The notes under the pieces: model-generated
The model's database searches: none
What the model was told of the DNA's origin: nothing
Seen by the model: the letters and a program-made list of their open reading frames with translations, nothing else
Made by a program: the position numbers and the translations under genes
Assembly: GCF_002288925.2 (NCBI RefSeq)
Contig: NW_022098045.1
Coordinates: 5,305,519-5,369,518 of the forward strand
Reading direction: 5' to 3'
Length of the DNA stretch: 64,000 bases
Origin: Delphinapterus leucas
Lineage: Eukaryota > Chordata > Mammalia > Artiodactyla > Monodontidae
In this document: piece after piece, positions 44,581 through 56,577 of the stretch
How positions within the stretch are numbered: the stretch's first letter is position 1
Layout: the number at the start of each line of letters is the position of its first letter

Positions 44581-46528
44581 CTTCCATTCCTTATAATTAA
44601 AAGAACACAGCCTAATGCACCATTTGAACTTTCAATCAGCATAATCCACACACTCCAAGTGAATGTGATTAGACATCTTCCTGTCGAAAGATGGTGGAAG
44701 AATTTGACTCTAGTCCCAACTTCAATGAAGGAAACATGCATATTTCTACAGAGTTGAGACTAGAATATCATGGTAATTTAGTAAGAGGTAGAAACATAAT
44801 GAATTATATAGTGGCCTGAACTGTGCCCTATCGTGTGAACAGAAGAAAGGCAGCAGCCTGGAGCACGGAGTCCAAAAGTCAGAAATCAGCATTGCCCATC
44901 TAAGCTCAGATAAGGAGAAAATGTGCCCTGGCTTACAGACTCAAGTGCTACTGGCAGACCTATACCTGTTGTGGATGAGCCAACCACAGCCTCTAGTTCA
45001 AATTTCAATATTCAACAAACAAATTTGTGATGATAACTTCCCCTTGAAACAGTGCCCAGGGAGAAAATATGTTTATCCCATCAATATCAAAGCTGCACAT
45101 GGTTTGAGATCTCACTGTAAACAAATAAACTGACTTTCTGGTTTCATACACCAGGCTCCCTAAGCTTGGTTAATTTCAGCTTTCCTCTTGTGCTGTGAGG
45201 ACAAAAATTTCTGGCCCAGGAAACTGTTGGTCAGATCTCAGATGATGTTGAGTTCATCCTGTGAGTTCTCTTTGTACACAGGTTCTAGCATCTGCAATTT
45301 ATTTTAAAACATATAAGCATTTACAACGTGATATTACATGTGTGTTTCTTAGGTTAAGCCAAAACCCTGGGAGTCAGCAAGAAAGCACAGTGCGGCAGAA
45401 GGCAGCTAGCGCTTCATCAGAAAGTGCCATGTTCTAGAGCCAGTCTCTGCATTATCACACCTCAACCAACAACCCATAGGTTGCCAGTAAGTATACTCAA
45501 TGTCAGAGATGGGTTTTTATTGGGAAGGTAGTGACATTTTCATGCATATGACTGATGTTAGAAATGGGCTTTCAGTCGTGAAATTAAAGGAATTCAAGGT
45601 AGGTAGAGTGGTTAGAAAATACTGTAAAGGTAATCCCTATCCTTACACAAACAAGGTGTAAAAATCTGGTGAGGCCTGGGCCCAAATCTTTAGTGATAGT
45701 GCCTGAGGCTTGCCAGCTAATGGCTCCCATGACAAGCCATTGATTTACAAGAACTTCTGATTGTCTGATGCCCACTAGAAGCCATAGAAGCCTTCCTGGA
45801 ACAAACCTTTTGTGTGGAGCTGGTGGAAACCCCTCAAAGGGCTGAGATCTCGGACTTAAGCTCCCAGAACAGTTGTATGAACTACGTTGTGCCTGCTGAC
45901 TAGTAAATATTTATCTAATAATGTCTGTATATGTGGCAGGACTTGGTCTGAAACTTGCTTTCGTTATAACCTGGTAGTGAAGTATGGGGAAATAGCCAAT
46001 TTTTACCTTCCTTAAAACTTCTTTGGGGACTACCATTCTCCACCAACAAGAACCTAAAAGTTTTCTTGACCTAAGTGTCTCATTTCAGATCTCACCACCA
46101 AGCTAAAATATCCACTATGCACCATGATGACAATACCCCAGTCCTTTCACATTGCAAGTTAATGGCTGGTACATAGAAAGGCCCTTAGCAAAAACCGACT
46201 AATACATTTGATGAGTAAATAAATGAATAGATGATGTAAGTGAACATCATGATGTAAGTGAATGGATGGACTTGGAAAGCTGTAGAATGATCGTTGCAGG
46301 TTCTGAGGCCCTACTGTCCAGCTTCCTTTGTAAAACTCTCCCCTCCTAATTGGCTTCCCACCATTATAAACGAATGAGTATTACCCTTTGGGTTAGATCA
46401 TCTTAAATCTCCTTGGATATAAATTCTTTGAAGGCAGAAATTATGTATTTTTATATTCTGTAAAAAATCCAATGTGCCATTTTTAGATTCTATTATACAA
46501 TATTTCTGAATATTTCTGTGATGTTATG
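44581..46528. other. Unique sequence, no gene seen
   Basis: No recognisable coding motif or recent repeat. Mildly AT-rich throughout. Confidence 0.4.
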
Positions 46529-46530
46529 TA

Positions 46531-46843
46531 CAGTTATCCCTTGATATTCATGGAGAATTCGTTCCAGGACACCCCCTCGGATCCAAATCTACAGATGCTT
46601 AAGTCTCCTATATAAAACAATGTAGTATTTGCATATAACACACATCCTCTATACTTTCAATCATCCCTAGATTACTTATAATACTTAATACAATGTAAAT
46701 GCTATGTAAACAGTTCTAAATACAATGTAAATATTATGTAAATAGTTGCCAACTCATGTAAATTTAAGTTTGCTTTTTGGAACTTTCTGGAAGTTTTCTT
46801 CTAGTATTTTTGATCTGCCGTGAGTTTCGCAGAGGGCTGACTC
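46531..46843. mobile_element. Tigger-like nonautonomous DNA transposon
   Basis: 'cagttatcccttgatattca', 'gttccaggacaccccctcgg', 'gcatataacacacatcctc' and the end 'gagggctgactc' match the Tigger2-type MITE that I remember. TA dinucleotides at 46529-46530 and 46844-46845 fit a Tc/mariner target duplication. The ends are decayed and there is no transposase. Confidence 0.7.
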
Positions 46844-46954
46844 TATCAAAGAATATTTCTACAGTATTCTGTAAAACCCAATGTGCCAAACAGGATGTGT
46901 TTCATGAGGACTAACTGCTGATGATGTAAACCTAATAATGATAATAATAAAAAT

Positions 46955-47150
46955 AGCCAATAATAGTAAGCATTTACTCAACGCCTGGCTATCCAAGTGC
47001 TTTGTAAGTGCTAGGTCAATGTTTCACACAATATCCCCATAAAGGTGGCATTATTATTTCCATTTGACCATTGAAAATTCCAAGAAGTTATATTACTTGC
47101 CCAAGGTCACATGGCTCATAAATTCCAGGGCCTGTGTAACCACAAGCCCG
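46955..47150 (-). mobile_element. MIR SINE relic, antisense
   Basis: 'agcatttactcaacgcctgg', 'gtggcattattatttccatt' and 'acttgcccaaggtcacatgg' in reversed MIR order. Confidence 0.85.
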
Positions 47151-47382
47151 TGCCCTGGTCATTATGATTGTGGAATCTCTGGCTATGGGATGTTCACCAG
47201 AACAGCTGGTCCAGACTCTAGATCAACTGCTGTACTGTCTTAAGGAGTTAGTCAGTCCCTGCCCCAATTCTCTAAGGATTTAAAGTTCCTGCCTATTCCT
47301 CTCCCTTCCTTAGAGAGTTCAGATTTCTCATGAAGAGCAACGTTCATAGGCTCTGCCAGGACACCTGTCTGCATGATCTTTT

Positions 47383-47572
47383 TTTTTTTTTGCGGTACGC
47401 GGGCCTCTCACTGTTGTGGCCTCTCCCGTGTGCTCCGGACGCGCAGGCTCAGCAGCCATGGCTCACGGGCCCAGCCGCTCCGCGGCATGTGGGATCTTCC
47501 CGGACCGGGGCACGAACCCGTGTCCCCTGCATCGGCAGGTGGACTCTCAACCACTGCGCCACCAGGGAAGCC
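47383..47572 (-). mobile_element. CHR-type SINE, young toothed-whale-like form
   Basis: In complement: 'ggcttccctggtggcgcagt' head, 'cgggttcgtgccccggtccg' and a short body ending 'gaggcccgcgtaccgc', then A tail. The high CpG content suggests youth. Perfect 14-base duplication ctgcatgatctttt at 47369-47382 and 47573-47586. Confidence 0.95.
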
Positions 47573-47586
47573 CTGCATGATCTTTT

Positions 47587-48660
47587 AGTGTTGACAATTT
47601 TGGGATCCCTCAGGACCCCAAGGTTCAAAGAGAAGGTCTGTTGTCCTCTGGTAAAAGAGCCAGCCTTACCTCAAAGACTAATGGCTTTTTTTTTTTCTCC
47701 TGGATTGCTGGGAACTGGTTTGGAGAGCAAACAATGCCGTGCTTTCTGAAGAGCATTCCATAGGAAACAGATGTTCAAATTCAGCTTGGGTTCGTGTTCT
47801 ATTGTGGTGGATAATTTCTTGGCTCACCTCTCTGCCTGAGGCACTGCTACCCAGCTGATGGTTGGTGGGGATTGAGTCGCCACGAAGCAAAGGAGGACGA
47901 CAGCCTTCTGAGCAGGGCATGTGAGGAAACCACCTCTGGCTTTCCCAGGCAGAGGACAGAGGTCCTCAGGAGAAGCCGGCCTCAACCATCGGGGTGTCAT
48001 TGGCTGCCAGTCGTGCTGGTGGAGAGCCCCGAGCCTCGCACCAGGACTTTCAGCAGCAGGCTGGCAGGCCCACTGCACAGCCGTGACCTGAGACTATGCA
48101 CGACCTGGCTCAGGCTCTGGGGCCTATAGGAAGAAGGAAATTGGATGGGCAAGACACTTCCAGTGTTTCAGAACTGGGATGAAAAGCTCTCTTCCTAATT
48201 GATTGGAAACTGTAGAAGATAAGCTGCATTTCCTCCCATCTGCCAGCTGACCCAGGAAGCCCTCCTGTTTCCAGCAGCCACTTTTAGCTGCACTTTGACT
48301 GCCGAACACACATCTCTCTCCCAACTTACCATGAGGTCAACCTTTTTAACTCTCGTTCAGAATTATGTGGAGAAGGGAATAATGTCAGGGGCTGGGAGGG
48401 TCATGGCAAAGGGGACTATGTTTCATTAGGGTTTGTTTCTTTGCTTTTTTTTCTTTTTTGAAGTTGATTGATTTCCTACGTTGCATTTAAACAAACTGCC
48501 AATAGACTTTTGAACTCCATATATGAACTTTCTAGCTATATCCATTAACAGTCTATCTTATTGACCAAAACAAACCTTTAGCACTACCCCCAAATCTCCA
48601 ACTCTCATTTGAACTATCAGAACCAATTATAAGTCTCAATCCAGAAAAATCCTTTAAGAC
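47587..48660. other. Unique sequence, no gene seen
   Basis: Bases 47820-48130 are GC-moderate with overlapping open frames on both strands, but none shows a family motif or a start context that I trust. Confidence 0.4.
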
Positions 48661-48674
48661 TTAAGAAATGATCA

Positions 48675-48890
48675 AAGCTTAACACTTATATAGTGCTAGG
48701 CACAGAAATTTACAAAATAACTCATTTAATCTTTACAAAAACCTTATTATCCTGATTTTACAGAAGAAACAGAGGCACAGAGAAGTTAAGGGATTTGTCC
48801 AAATTCACACAGCTGATAAGTGAAAGAGCAGAGTTTCAAACCCTAGCAGCCAGAATCCAGGTTCTAAAATATCAATACTATACTCCATTT
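48675..48890 (-). mobile_element. MIR SINE relic, antisense
   Basis: 'atatagtgctaggcacagaa', 'attttacagaagaaacagag' and 'aattcacacagctgataag' in reversed MIR order. Confidence 0.88.
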
Positions 48891-49087
48891 CTTGTTATGC
48901 TTCAGTTATTTGTGTTTTAAAGAATTTCTCAGTTTTGTCTAAGTTGTCAAATGTGTTGGCATAAATGCTCTAAGTTTGAAGTGATATTCCCTCTTTCATT
49001 TCTAATACTGGTCACTTGTGTTCTCTCCTCAGTCCAGCTAGAGGTTTATCAACTGTATTGATCCTTCAAATAAACCAGCATTTGTCT

Positions 49088-49398
49088 GGTCCTTCCCTGG
49101 TGGAGCAGTGGTTAAGAATCCACCTGCCAATGCAGGGGACACAGGTTCAAGCCCTGGTTCAGGAAGATCCCACATACTGCAGAACAACTAAGCCCGTGTG
49201 CCACAACTACTGAGCCTGCACTCCACAACTACTGAAGCCCTTGCGCCTAGAGCCTGTGCTCTGCAACAAGAGAAACCACCACAATGAGAAGCCCAAGCAC
49301 TGCAACAAAGAGTAGCCCCTGCTCACTGCAACTAGAGGAAGCCCATGCACAGCAACAAAGACCCAACACAGCCAAAAAAAAAAAAAAAGAAAAACACA
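49088..49398 (+). mobile_element. CHR-type SINE, full length
   Basis: 'ccttccctggtggagcagt' head, 'caggttcaagccctggttc' B box, A tail. Duplication cagcatttgtct at 49076-49087 and 49399-49410. Inserted into the ancient antisense L1. Confidence 0.94.
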
Positions 49399-50531
49399 CA
49401 GCATTTGTCTTACTTGATTTTTCTATTTTTGCCCAATTTTTGTGTCATTGATTTCTGCGCTTTATTATTTCCTACCTTCTACTTAATTTTGAGTTTAATT
49501 TAATCTTCTTTTTAATCTCAAGTGGAATTCTTAGATGTTGATTTTAGAATTTTTCTTTGTGTTTAATAATATCAGCGTTATAAATTCCCTCTAAGCACTG
49601 CTTTAACTGAATCCCACAAATTCTAATATTTTGTACTTTCATAAACATTCAACTAGAGAGATTTCCTAACTTCTCTTATAATTTCTTCTTTGTCCCATGG
49701 GTTGCTTAGAAGTGTCTTCTTTAATTTCCAAATATTTGGAGATTTTACATATATACTTCTCTCATTTAATTACATTATCATCAAAAAACATACTCATTTT
49801 TAACCTATTGAGACATTTTACAACCTAGCATATGGTTTCTCGGTGAATATTCTATGTGTGCTTAAAAAGAATATGTATTCTGCCCCTGTTGGGTACGATG
49901 CCAATTAGGTCATGTTGATAGTGTTTTCAAATCTATATCCTTACCCATTGTTTATCTACTTATTTTATCAGTTATTGAGAGAGGAGTATTAAAATCTCTA
50001 ACTATAATTGTGTTTGTCTATTTCTCCTTTTAATCCTGTCAGGTTTTTTTACTTCATATATTTTGAAGTTCTTGTTACTAAGTACATAAACATTTAGGAT
50101 TGTTATGTCTTCATAATGAATTTGCCTTTTATCATTATGAAATTTCCCTCTGTCTTTGATAATGGTCCTTGTCCTGAAGTTCAAATATAGCCTTAATATA
50201 GCCTTATTTTGATTAATATTGCATGGTATATTTTATTTCATTCTTTTATTTTTAAACTTTGTCCTTATATTTAGAGTGTATTTCTTTTAGACAACCTATA
50301 TGTATCTTGTCCTCTTCCAGCATAACAATGTCTGCTTTTGATGTGTTTAGTCCATTTATATTTAATGCAGTTGTTGATATTTTTGGATTATTTACATCAA
50401 CCATCTTGTTATTTGTTTCCTATTAATCCTATCTCTTCTTTGTTCATTTTTTTCAGGTTTCCTGCTTTCTTTTAAATTGAGTATTTTTAGCATGTCATTT
50501 AATCTTCTCTTTTAGTTTATACTCACTTTTT

Positions 50532-50741
50532 TTTTTTTTTTTTTTTTTTGCGGTATGCGGGCCTCTCACTGTTGTGGACTCTCCCGTTGCGGAGCACAGG
50601 CTCCGGACGCGCAGGCTCAGCGGCCATGGCTCACGGGCTCAGCCGCTCCACCGCATGTGGGATCCTCCCGGACCGGGGCACGAACCCGTGTCCCCTGCAT
50701 CGGCAGGCGGACTCTCAACCACTGCGCCACCACGGAAGCCC
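50532..50741 (-). mobile_element. CHR-type SINE, young toothed-whale-like form
   Basis: Same short CpG-rich subtype as 47383-47572 (complement 'gaggcccgcataccgc' body end, 'cgggttcgtgccccggtccg'). Perfect 14-base duplication tatactcacttttt at 50518-50531 and 50742-50755. Confidence 0.95.
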
Positions 50742-51631
50742 TATACTCACTTTTTAAATAGTGATTGCTATAGGGTTTACAGTATGCATCTTTACCTTAT
50801 CACAGTTTACCTTCAAATAAAATTGTACTGCTGCATAGATAAAGTTAGACCTTATAACAGTCTGCTTCCATTCCCCCCTTGTCCTGTTAAAACTTTTACT
50901 TATATATGTTATTGATCCCAAATATATTGATATTACTTTTGTTTTAAATAATTATTTTTGAAAAAAATTTTAATGAAAAACTTTTACCCACATATTTACG
51001 ATTTTCAATGATCTTTATTCTTTTGTGTAGAGCTGGTATTTTTTCCTCATAAATTAAAGAAATTCCTTTTCTGTTTCTTGTAGTGTAGGCAATAATTACT
51101 TTCTAATAATTAGCTGTTGTTTATTTTAATCATTAGCTATTATAATGCAGGCAAGAATTATTTTCTAGTAATTAGCCTTTATTGGTTTAAAAAACCTTTG
51201 TTTCATCTGCATTTTAAAAGGTTATGTTTATTGCATATTAGAGTTCTAAGATAATATTTTCTTTCTTTCTATGCTCCTCTGTGTCTTAACATTATTTAAC
51301 ATTAAGCCTCTCTGGCTTAACATTATTTCTGATGTGAAATCAGTGGAAAATCTTATCTTTGTTCCCCTGAATGTAATGTGACTTTCTTTCTCTAGTTGTT
51401 TTAACACATGCACTTTGTCACTGGTTTTCAGAAAATTGATTAAAATAAATCTTGATTTGGTTCTTTGTATTTATCCTGTTTGGGGTTTGCTAAGCTTATT
51501 GCATCTCTTGGTAAATATATATTTTTAAAATCAAATCTGGAATTTCAGCCGTTATTTCTTCAAATATCTCTTCCACACTCAATTTACATGTGTTAGGTTG
51601 CTTGATATTTACCCACAGGTCACTGGGGCTC

Positions 51632-51662
51632 TATGTATGTATATATGTATGTATGTATGTAT
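51632..51662. repeat. (ATGT)n microsatellite
   Basis: An imperfect tetranucleotide run 'atgtatgtatgtatgt' within the ancient L1. Confidence 0.8.
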
Positions 51663-52797
51663 TTTCTCTCTCTTTTTCTTTCCGAGCTTCAGTTTGAACT
51701 TTTTTTTTTTTTTTGGCTACATCTTCAACTCCTTTTTTTTTTCTTCTGTTGTGTGCCATCATCTGCTAAGCCCATCCAGTGAATTATGCATTTCTGATTT
51801 TTAGGTCTAGAAGTTACATTTGGTTCTTTCATTATAATTTTCCACACTTCTCATTGTGTTCATTGAGTTTTTCTTGAAATCCTTAAGCATATTTACAGTA
51901 GCTCTCTCAAAGTCCTTGTCTGCTAATTCCATCATTTCTGTCCTTTATGTATCTGTTTCTACTGACTTTTTTTTCCTGGCTAAGGATCATCTTTTCATGT
52001 TTTCCCACATGCCCGGTAATCTTTTTACCAGATTGTGGACACTGTGAGTGTCATATTGTTGAGTGTCTGGATTTGTGTTGTTTTCCCTTGGAAGGTGCTG
52101 GCTGAGCTTTTTTCTTGTAAGCAGTTAATTTAGTTGGGGATCAGCTTGGTCTTTTGAGGTTTATTTTCAAGTTTTTCTTGGGAGGGTCTAAAGTATCCTT
52201 TATTTTAGGGCTACTTTAGCCTTACTCCTAAGGTGTGGTATTTCTGGAGCCTACTGAATTCTGGCTAATTGGAAGTAGAATGTCTCTCAACCCTCTGCAA
52301 GCTCTAGTTATTGTTCAGTTTGCAAGCTTGGTAGTTTTTCTTTCTCTGGTAATAGTTCTATGTGCCCAGCTTATGGAGTCTCACCTTACACATATACAGC
52401 CTAATATTTGGCCAAAGACTTAAGGGGATCCTATGAACACTTGTACAGCCCTTTTTCTGTAAACCTTCTTTTGGTTTGGGAACTTGCCCCACAAATTCCA
52501 GTTGCCTCAACTGCTCCAAACTCTGATCTATATCTGTCTCCTCATTTCAGTGAGGCTGCCATGTTCTGCTTGCAGCTTCTCTCCCTACTATAGAAAGCCT
52601 GGGAAATTAGAGGGCTCACCGAATTCGTATTCTTTCTCTCAGGAATCAGAGTTCTGTGTACCTGTTGTTCAAAGTCTGAAGACTGTTGTTTTATATATTT
52701 TGTCCAGTTTTCTAGTTACGTATTTATTTCAGGGACGCTAACCAGCTACCAGTTATGCTATTGTGACCACAGCAGAAGTCAAACTTAGGTTTTATGA

Positions 52798-53000
52798 AAA
52801 TAACATTTACTGAGCCTCACTCTCCATTAGATATCATGTTAGAATCTTTATCTGCATTGTTTTGTTTAATCTTCGCTAAACCCCATAAAGTAGGTAGTTT
52901 TTTTTCTTATTACAGACATAAAACTGAGGCTTAGGAAGGCAAAGAAACTTGCCCCAGTTCATGTAGCCAGTAAGTTACAAACCAGTACTAAGACCTGTCG
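52798..53000 (-). mobile_element. MIR SINE relic, antisense
   Basis: 'aacatttactgagcctcac', 'aaaactgaggcttaggaagg' and 'gttcatgtagccagtaagtt' in reversed MIR order. Confidence 0.85.
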
Positions 53001-53039
53001 GACTCTCCGCCCTTCTTTTAAAAGTCTCTCCTCCCTTTT

Positions 53040-54006
53040 AATATTGAATTATTACTTTTGCTGATTATAAAAGTATTACAGGCTTATTAAATGGATGTTT
53101 GAAAATATAAAGAAATATAAAAGGAAAAATCTACAGTTTCTATATTTGCACCATCCAGTGACAGCCACTGTTAACATTACATAAATATATTTTCAATATA
53201 TAAAATGAACAGAAAGGTTAGTTTTATTTTTACAAAACTAGAATCCTACAGAATCCTACCATACATCAATACATACTGCTTGATAAATTGCCTTTTCCAT
53301 TTAATAATACCTTATAAGCATTTTCCATTAGATGTAAACATTCTTTGAGGACAAGAGTTTTTAGTTTCTGTTATCACAAATTTCAACTGCAATCCAAGGT
53401 ATAGAGAATACCATAATTAACCCTCATGTGCATGCAACCCTCACTTAACTGTAAAATTATTAACATTTTTCAATCTTTGAATATAATTTTTAATGGCTCA
53501 TATTCTAACACATAGATGTAGCATTGTTAATTTAACCAATTCTGTTGTTGAACATTTGTGTTGTTTCTCATTATTGTAAATAACACTGCAAAGATCTTTC
53601 TGAATAAGCCTTTGTGCAAATATAAGATTACTTCCTCAGGATAAATTCCTGAAAATAAAATTATTTGATTAAAGACAATGAACATTTCAAGGCTTTTGAA
53701 ACATGTTCCCAAAATGCATACTAGAAAGTTTGTATTAATTTACCTTACTTCCTCCCAATAACAGTTTCTGAGTGCTATTTCACCACATTCTCAAATAACT
53801 AAATATTACTCTTTAAACATGTATTTGACTGTTGGACAGGTTGATTGACATGCTGTTATCGCTCTACAATCACCAATCCCCATCCTTCAAATTAGCTACA
53901 GAGAGACTGGCTCTCATATTAGTCAGAATTTACTCAGAGCGAAACATCAAAATGAGACTAGAGAACAAACACCATTGTTTGTTCCACGTATTTTTCCTAT
54001 AAAAAA
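53040..54006. other. Old repeat-like AT-rich sequence
   Basis: Bases 53500-53680 ('tgaacatttgtgttgtttct', 'cctcaggataaattcctg') resemble the 3' region of an ancient L1 or a DNA element in antisense. The family is uncertain. No gene seen. Confidence 0.4.
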
Positions 54007-54021
54007 ATACACCCTGCCTGG

Positions 54022-54381
54022 GACTTCCTTGGCGGTGCAGTGGTTAAGAATCCGCCTGCCAATGCTGGGGACACGGGTTCGAGCCCTGGCCCGGGAAGAT
54101 CCCACATGCTGCGGAGCAACTAAGCCCATGCACCACAACTACTGAGCCAGCGCTGTAAGAGCCCGCGAGCCACAACTACTGAGCCCGTGTGCCACAATTA
54201 CTGAAGCCTGTGCGCCCTAGAGCCCGTGCTCCGCAACAAGAGAAGCCACTGCAATGAGAAACCCACGCACCGCAACGAAGAGTAGCCCCCGCTCCCCGCA
54301 ACTAGAGAAAGCCCGCTCGCAGGAACAAAGACCCAATGCAGCCAAAAATAAAATAAATAAATTTATTTAAAAAAAAAACAA
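54022..54381 (+). mobile_element. CHR-type SINE abutting the RPL13 retrocopy
   Basis: 'gacttccttggcggtgcag' head, 'cgggttcgagccctggcccg' B box, (aaat)n and A tail. Imperfect flanking repeat acaccctgcct (about 54009) and acaccctgtct (about 54381). The RPL13 5' UTR follows within a few bases. Confidence 0.93.
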
Positions 54382-54391
54382 CACCCTGTCT

Positions 54392-55095
54392 TTGCACTCG
54401 GAGGAGGCCAGTCGGCCGCAGCCGTGGCGTCCAGCCGGAATGGCATGATCCTGAAGCCCCACTCCCACAAGGGCCGTCAGGGGCGTGGGGCCACGTGGTT
54501 CAACCAGCCGGCCGGCAAAATCCGCAGACGCAAGGGCCGGCAGGCCAAGGCGCGCCTCATTGCCCCGCGCCCCACGTCTGGCCTCCTCCAGCCGGTGGTG
54601 AGATGCCCCACGGTCAGGTACCACACCAAGGTGGGCGCCGGCAGGGGCTTCAGCCTGGAGGAGCTGAGGGTGGCTGGCATCCACAAGAAGGTGCCCCGGA
54701 CCATTGGGATCTCAGTGGACCCGAGGCGGCGGAACAAGCGCACGGAGTCCCTGCTGGCCAACGCGCAGCGGCACAAGGAGTACCGCTCCAAGTTCATCCT
54801 CTTCCCCAGGAAGCCCTCGGCCCTCAAGAAAGGAGACAGCACTGCTGAAGAGCTCAGATTGGCCACCCAGCTGACGGGACCAGTCATGCCCATACGAAAC
54901 GTCTACAAGAAGGAGAAAGCCAGAGTCGTCACAGAGGAGGAGAAGAACTTCAAGGTGGTCGCCAGGCTCCGCATGGCCCGCGCCATTGCCTGGCTCTTTG
55001 GCATCGCGGCAAAAAGGGCCAAGGAGGCTGCAGAACAGGATGTCGAAAAGAAAAAATAAAGTGCTCTTGGCAAATTGTGATTTAAAAAACAAAAA
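54392..55095 (+). pseudogene. RPL13: Processed retrocopy of ribosomal protein L13
   Basis: RPL13 (eL13) is a protein of the large ribosomal subunit. The copy has no introns and follows the RPL13 mRNA from the 5' UTR (ggaggaggccag...) to an AATAAA that overlaps the stop. The frame 54424-55059 spans 211 codons, the length of the mammalian protein as I recall it, with no internal stop or indel ('[31 protein letters not shown]', shown here only in part; '[17 protein letters not shown]', '[20 protein letters not shown]', C-terminal '[10 protein letters not shown]'). The initiator is GTG, not ATG, and the first in-frame ATG is codon 8. Many Arg and other codons have changed, consistent with CpG decay. 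A short degraded A tail follows at about 55082-55095. It is most likely a pseudogene. Confidence 0.93.
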
Positions 55096-55099
55096 CCAC

Positions 55100-55604
55100 C
55101 CTATTTATCCCATATATGTGGTCCTGGTGCCTAACATTTGTACCCACTTAGAAAGGCAGGAATTCCTTATTTTGGCAGCAATGGAGGACAGATGATGGTC
55201 CTGGCAAAAGTGGCACCAGCCACCTGTCTGGGACTAGACCAAAGCTAACACTGGCTAACACTGTGCTCAGCCTTGCATGTGCCTTCCTGTTCTCTCCGCT
55301 TGCATCCAGCCTTAGAAATCAAATCTCCAGAAGTTGGCTCCAACACAGTTTACAAACATGTTTCAATGGGCAGAGAGAAGTTCAGGACACAAGGATGGCT
55401 TATGTGAGAGAACCATTCTGTGAGAACTGAGATCCCCTCAAATCACTTCCCCCCCCTCCTCTCTGGCCTTGGCACTCAAGCAGAAGATCTGAAAAGATGC
55501 CAGGATAGTCCCAGCATTGGAAACTGGCTCTGGACAATAAAGGGACGGGAAAAGCTACAGAAACTAGTCTAAAATATGCAGCTAGGCCATGTGAATTTCA
55601 ATAC
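55100..55604. other. Unique sequence, no gene seen
   Basis: No repeat or coding motif recognised between the retrocopy and the L2 relic. Confidence 0.4.
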
Positions 55605-55755
55605 ATAAACTTACATTCTCATTAGAGAGTAAGCTTCATAAGACTGAATTTTGTCTTTTTGGTTCAGAGATTTATCCCAAAGGTAAGAAATAATGCCTGA
55701 CACATTGTAGGCACTCAATAAATGTTTGTTGAGTGGATTCATTAAATGTGGATTC
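55605..55755 (+). mobile_element. L2/MIR-type 3' end relic
   Basis: 'cattgtaggcactcaataaa' and 'tgtttgttgagtggattcat' are the common L2/MIR 3' terminus. 'gtggattcattaaatg' is locally duplicated at about 55733-55760. Confidence 0.6.
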
Positions 55756-55867
55756 ATTAAATGGAAAGAAAGAATTGGGAAAATCATATTCAACAATTAT
55801 GTATTAAACACTTTATATATTGAGACAGGAAGGGGGCAGGGCACATTTAAAAGAATGACAGAGCCAT

Positions 55868-56355
55868 TGAGGACACAACATAAACTGGTTAGAACCAACC
55901 AGTCCAAGATGGTGGACAAGTCAACTTCCATTAGACCTTGAGCCTCTTTTATGCTCATTGTGATAACATCAGCATGCTAAATGACACACCCACAGGCGCC
56001 ATGACAGTTCTGAGGCTGACCATAAAAGGCCAAAAAGTGGGAAGTGACCCAATTCCTGGAAATCTCCGCCCCTTCCCTGAAATAGTTGGAATAATCTTCC
56101 CACTCATTAGCCTATGAAATTACCCAGCCCATAAAAACTAACCACCCCGTATCTCAGGGCCACTCTCACTTTCTGAGATGGCCCATACTCCGTCTATGGA
56201 GTGTGTATCTCCTTGAATAAATCTGCTTTCACTCTACTTCGGCTCGCTCTTGAATTCCTTCCTGTATGAAGCCAAGAGCCCTCACTGGCAGCCATCCCAG
56301 GGACTCGCTTGAGACCTGGGACGTGACCATCCTCTCGCACCCCACTCTTCCTGCA
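55868..56355 (+). mobile_element. Solo LTR, ERV1-like
   Basis: An LTR-style layout: a TATA-like 'cccataaaaactaacc' near 56130, a poly(A) signal in 'ccttgaataaatctgctt' near 56213, then a U5-like 'ctcttgaattccttcctg'. The boundaries are tentative. TG at 55868 and CA at 56354-56355 would give imperfect 4-base flanks (ccat/ccaa). No internal retroviral genes are present. It is an old endogenous retrovirus remnant. Confidence 0.6.
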
Positions 56356-56577
56356 CCAATATCACTGAGTTAGGAGCTAAGCAGAAACTCAAGGAAGGAT
56401 TAAAAAAGAAACTTTCCTTCTGGAGAAGCTGGCATACACAAAATAAAAAGCTGAACCCTCAGGAATGGCATAGACAGCAAGTATTCTTGGAGTTCAGAGG
56501 AGGGAGAAATACTTCTTTCTTAAATGATGGGGGAAGGCCATAGAAAGGAGGTCAATTTGGGGCCGGGTCTTGAAGGA

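Larger units (their letters stand above)
48895..52760 (-). mobile_element. Ancient L1, 5' half, antisense
   Basis: Read on the minus strand: a 5' leader/ORF1-like part (about 52760-51450), the ORF2 endonuclease region (about 50480-49560) and the linker before the RT (to about 48895). A minus-strand frame at 50002-50184 still reads 'YEDITILNVYVLSNKNFK', the same place as '[18 protein letters not shown]' in L1-C. Two SINEs interrupt it. It is heavily decayed, and the RT and 3' UTR are missing. Confidence 0.8.

Noticed and set aside
54477..55092. Other-frame ORFs of 117-138 codons on both strands in the RPL13 copy
   Set aside because: They are shadows of the GC-rich RPL13 coding sequence.
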